Source of the DNA: Nemopilema nomurai
Taxonomy: Eukaryota > Cnidaria > Scyphozoa > Rhizostomeae > Rhizostomatidae
Length of the DNA: 64,000 bases
Assembly (NCBI GenBank): GCA_003864495.1
Contig: ML133411.1
Coordinates: 159,598-223,597, forward strand
Reading direction: 5' to 3'
The notes beneath the pieces were generated by a model. It ran no database searches, was not told where the DNA came from, and saw nothing but the letters and a program-made list of their open reading frames with translations. Below are positions 60,561-64,000 of this stretch, in pieces. Within the stretch, counting starts at the first letter, position 1. Each line of letters starts with the position of its first letter. The translations under genes and the position numbers were made by a program.

Positions 60561-62373
60561 GTTGCTTAAAAGCCCACAAAAACACTGAATATTTATTCCT
60601 GTTGGTTATTGCAACATTTTCATCCTGAAAAGCTTTGAAGGCTTTATACAAGATAAAATATCATCCTTTTAAGATGAGACCAAAATATATGGCTTATTTA
60701 AAATCTGTTCTGTAAACAATCCTTTTTGAATTTATGCAAATATTATTTTAAAACTGCGATTTGGTAGAGCCTTAAAAACGCTCACTTCTTGTCGTTTATT
60801 GTTAATCAAAGTGAATATCAACAAAGTCCTGAAAAAACAATAGTTTAAATAAGCATAAAAATCTAACCAGCAGATGTCTTTTCCTTGAAAATTTTTTTGG
60901 ATAACATTGCTATAAATTGGGACCTCGATGCGTCTGCATGCAGTTCAAACCCCAACCCCCTCCCTCTATTCTCTAACAATTTTCCTTATCACAGGAGAAG
61001 CCATTTGTAAAGATGAAGCATGTCATTAATGTAGAAAAAACGGCAGAAATATACAAAAATACAGTTTGAAGGAATTTCCCAGATCGATAAAAATTGTTTT
61101 GTAAAAATGCTTAGAAACATTTTCAATCTATAATATACTATCAAACGTGCATCAATGTCACGCATTTGTCTCCAATTCGTTTTCTAAATGTAGGGGTATC
61201 GCATATGAATGGAGCGCGACATACCCCTAATACAATAAAGGAAATCGACCTTAAAATTTTACAACATGTAAATTTACATTGGCTCGTCAGATATTAAATA
61301 ACAAATGACTCAAAAGTAGTGAAAAAATGCCCTTTGATTGGAATTATCAAATAGTATTGTGATGAGGCCTACCAAACCTGAAGACTTGCATCTAGACAGG
61401 TGGAATCAGACGGTTGTGTCTAAAGACGAATGTCTAAAGACGAATTTTAAAAAATAAAGTTAAACAAATCTATGCTTACGCTATATGTTTCTTAGTAAAG
61501 TTAGTTATGAAAAATTTGATACGTTTCTGTAAATATATGGCCAATATATTACTATATTGTCTATTATTAGTCCAAGTCAATCCCAAGTTTTGATAAGACC
61601 ATTTAGTGCTGTAGTTCTGCAAATTTCAAAAAAATAATTATAGACTTTTTATTGTATTAATAAGCTAAACTTTTTCTAAGCTAAACTTCAAACTAAATAA
61701 CTATTGACTTTCGACTGGAATACATGCGAGAGCATCTTGTACCAAAGCAGGCAAAAGATGCTCTTCTGGCTCCCAAGAATTTGAGCTCGGCTCCCAGTCC
61801 AGCCATTTAATAAAAAATAAAAGCTTCCCATTTTCTTATCTTCTTATTCTTTCCGCTCTCTCCATTTTCCAAAATTTGGCCTTCTTTGTTGCTGAAAGAA
61901 AAAATGCAATTAAATACTAGGTTCATGCAAGAAATAAATAAATGCGAATCCAAGTCCTAATTTTAATGTTGCATCCAGATTAAGTCGTGGAAACAACAAT
62001 TAGAAAAAGCATATCAAAAAACAAGACATTTACCTCTGCTTTCTCTATTCTTCCGTTCTGTTGTGGAGAAAAAAAAGCGATGCTAATGATAAAAAAATCT
62101 CGAATACAAATAGAAAAAAGGTATTGAAAATTTGAGGTTTAACGCAACTAAATTAGTAGAACAAATGCAAATCAGCAAACATGCCCAAATTTCCGAACCA
62201 ATTTACATTATGAAATAAACGAACAAACATTAAACACATGTTCAAAAGGGGTACTTCAAGATGCACTTTCTTTTCCCACGTCTGACCAAAGGAAGATCTT
62301 TAACTGAAAAATAACATCGACCATCACTAAAATATATTCTTGAAAAAGGCTTCAAGTTTAAACAAAACAGAAA
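60561..62373. other. Non-coding AT-rich region
   Basis: No gene, RNA or repeat recognised, apart from short poly-A and poly-T runs. Confidence 0.4.
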
Positions 62374-62925
62374 GCAATGAATAGTTGAAAATCGATTTTC
62401 AAAAGGATATTTAAGTTATTGAAGCATCACCAATATAACAAAGTGGCAAATATTGAGTTCTCACCCTCCCTTGCAACATCATCAATTTCTTAAAATAAAA
62501 GCAATGGATAGTTGTAAATCAATTTTAATCAACCAAAGTGAATTTTCAAAAGGATATTTAAGTTATTGAAGCATCACCAATATAACAAAGAAGCAAATAT
62601 TGAGTTTCTCACCCTCCCTTGCAAGATCATCAATTTCTGAAAATAAAAACAATGAATAGTTGTAAATCAATTTTAATTAACCAAAGTGAGTTTTCAAAAG
62701 GATATTTAAGTTATTGAAGCATCACCAATATAACAAAGTGGCAAATATTGAGTTTCTCACCCTCCCTTGCAACATCATCAATTTCTTAAAATAAAAGCAA
62801 TGGATAGTTGTAAATATATTGCAATCAATCAATGTGAACTTTCAAAAGGATATTTAAGTTATTGAAGCATAAAGTTATTGACCAATGAAACAAGTAGCAA
62901 ATATTGAGTTGCTCACCATGCATTT
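62374..62925. repeat. Tandem repeat, about four units of ~148 bp
   Basis: Units begin near 62374, 62501, 62650 and 62798 with CAATGRATAGTTG and share TTCAAAAGGATATTTAAGTT and CACCCTCCCTTGCAA. The first unit lacks about 21 bp and the last diverges at its end. Confidence 0.85.
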
Positions 62926-63833
62926 GTGTTTCATTAGGCCAAAAACCTACCAAAACCAATTTCTAGAGTTCAAACCAATCATATTACCATAATCAGTTAT
63001 CAGAAATTGAAAAAATAAAATACAGTGAGGCATGAGCTAGATCTAGAAATTACATTCCAAGATTAATGTGGAAAAACCTACAAAAAAATTAGCTTTAAGC
63101 AAAACTAATGAAAGCTTTCATAAAGAATCTTCACATCTTAATAACACCACAAAAGCAAATTTTGTTAAATTTTTTGTATTCTAGGCAATTCTATGTTTAG
63201 TACTTTGCATAGGGGTCAGTTCATCCGTTCATTATTCAACAAGACATGCCAGTCAAGGTAATCTATACATGCCTAAAAAACCCATCTTCAATACGGTTTG
63301 AAGCCAAATTGTTACCTTGGTTCTGAGTATTGGAATATATTGCCTGTTGAAGTAAAAAATGCTCCGTCGAAATCATCGTTCAAGGTTGACCGATTATTCT
63401 AATTATTTTTTGACACTGAAATGCAAAATGATTTATACTGAAATAAATTTATCTGAAAACATCTCAAGATAAAGGGAAACCTTCTTAATTTGTCTACCTA
63501 TAGAGAGCTTCTCCTTTAAGTACAACCCTACATACAAAATTGTCCCTTGTATTTGTATACTGAATTGAATTTGTGAAGTAGATAAAGAGCACTAGCCTCT
63601 TAAAAACCGTTCAAAAAGCTGTCAGCAAAGTCTGCGCCCTTCTGGCCTCCCTGAGAATCGCCCTGTACCAATGAAGGGCATCACGCCTGGGGTGCCAAAA
63701 GTGGAGATTCCCAATGCACCATTTTTGTGGCGTTTTGCATAAAGCACAACAATCATAAGATGCTTACTTTCTGTTGAAGACTAAATTTTTCTCTGCAAAT
63801 CTTCTTTGGCTTTGCCGATGCTGGCACTTCATA
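62926..63833. other. Non-coding spacer
   Basis: No gene recognised; possibly 3' flank or intron of the gene whose last exon is at 63834-63917. Confidence 0.35.
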
Positions 63834-63917
63834 TTATTTCTGCACAACATTACTTTCACCACAAACTTTGCACACACGGGTCGCAATATGGTACTTTTCA
63901 CCACATTTTTGACAAAC
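63834..63917 (-). CDS. Terminal exon with double CxxC zinc ribbon
   Basis: After an acceptor TTATTCAG the minus strand reads VCQKCGEKYHIATRVCKVCG followed by a short tail and TAA at 63834-63836. Two CxxCG knuckles spaced by a basic, His-containing loop form a small zinc ribbon of the kind that closes many mobile-element proteins (UPF0547-like). The rest of the gene lies beyond the window. Confidence 0.55.
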   Translation of the reverse strand, partial: VCQKCGEKYHIATRVCKVCGESNVVQK

Positions 63918-64000
63918 CTGAATAACCAATTATTGGTTTTGTGTTTTCAAATACCAGAAGGTTGTACAGTTTTATCCTCTGGAGTAAAATACACACTGAC

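Noticed and set aside
62374..62925. CRISPR-like array
   Set aside because: The repeats are direct tandem units without spacers, in a eukaryotic context.

Overview
The window looks like a transposon-rich piece of a metazoan nuclear genome. Genes are split by GT-AG introns, intergenic DNA is AT-rich, and tRNA-derived SINEs and MITEs are present. The mix of families (THAP/Kolobok-like, ISL2EU, Harbinger, hAT, KDZ and non-LTR elements plus P2X7-type zinc domains) is what I would expect from a cnidarian, probably an anthozoan; that assignment is inference. I found no confident single-copy housekeeping gene. Almost everything readable is a mobile element, a cargo gene of one, or a relic.

Layout. 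(1) 0.17-1.0 kb, + strand: a small P2X7-type ballast-domain gene. (2) 1.8-23.5 kb, - strand: one eleven-exon THAP plus DDE transposase gene (Kolobok-like). Three introns are swollen by younger insertions: a 9.5-kb compound hAT (2526-12003, perfect 8-bp target duplication), a 4.5-kb element carrying a DDE-like/PHD protein (12627-17098, 4-bp duplication) and an ISL2EU copy (20453-23018, AT duplication). (3) 24.3-28 kb, +: the catalytic half of a KDZ transposase. (4) 28.1-29.5 kb, -: non-LTR reverse transcriptase relic. (5) 29.6-31.7 kb: Harbinger with convergent Myb/SANT-like and transposase genes. (6) 32.1-36.2 kb: second ISL2EU with a YqaJ-SWIM-PHD gene convergent to its transposase. (7) 36.7-54.3 kb: a 17.6-kb unit bounded by 152-bp terminal inverted repeats that differ at one position. 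It holds the N-terminal half of a KDZ transposase, a protein pseudokinase, and a convergent gene with homeobox-like and HMG-like modules. (8) 55.6-57.6 kb: N-terminal exons of a third KDZ transposase. (9) 57.6-64 kb: gene-poor DNA with MITEs, a ~148-bp tandem repeat and one zinc-ribbon exon at the edge.

How the parts work together. Several elements share one design: a transposase gene on one strand and an accessory DNA- or chromatin-binding gene on the other, read toward each other from the two ends. This is seen for Harbinger, both ISL2EU copies and the 17.6-kb unit, and possibly for the THAP gene with the P2X7-type gene. Most transposases carry frameshifts, stops or lost catalytic residues, so the locus is a layered graveyard. 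The near-identical repeats of the 17.6-kb unit and the exact target duplications of the nested insertions point to relatively recent events.
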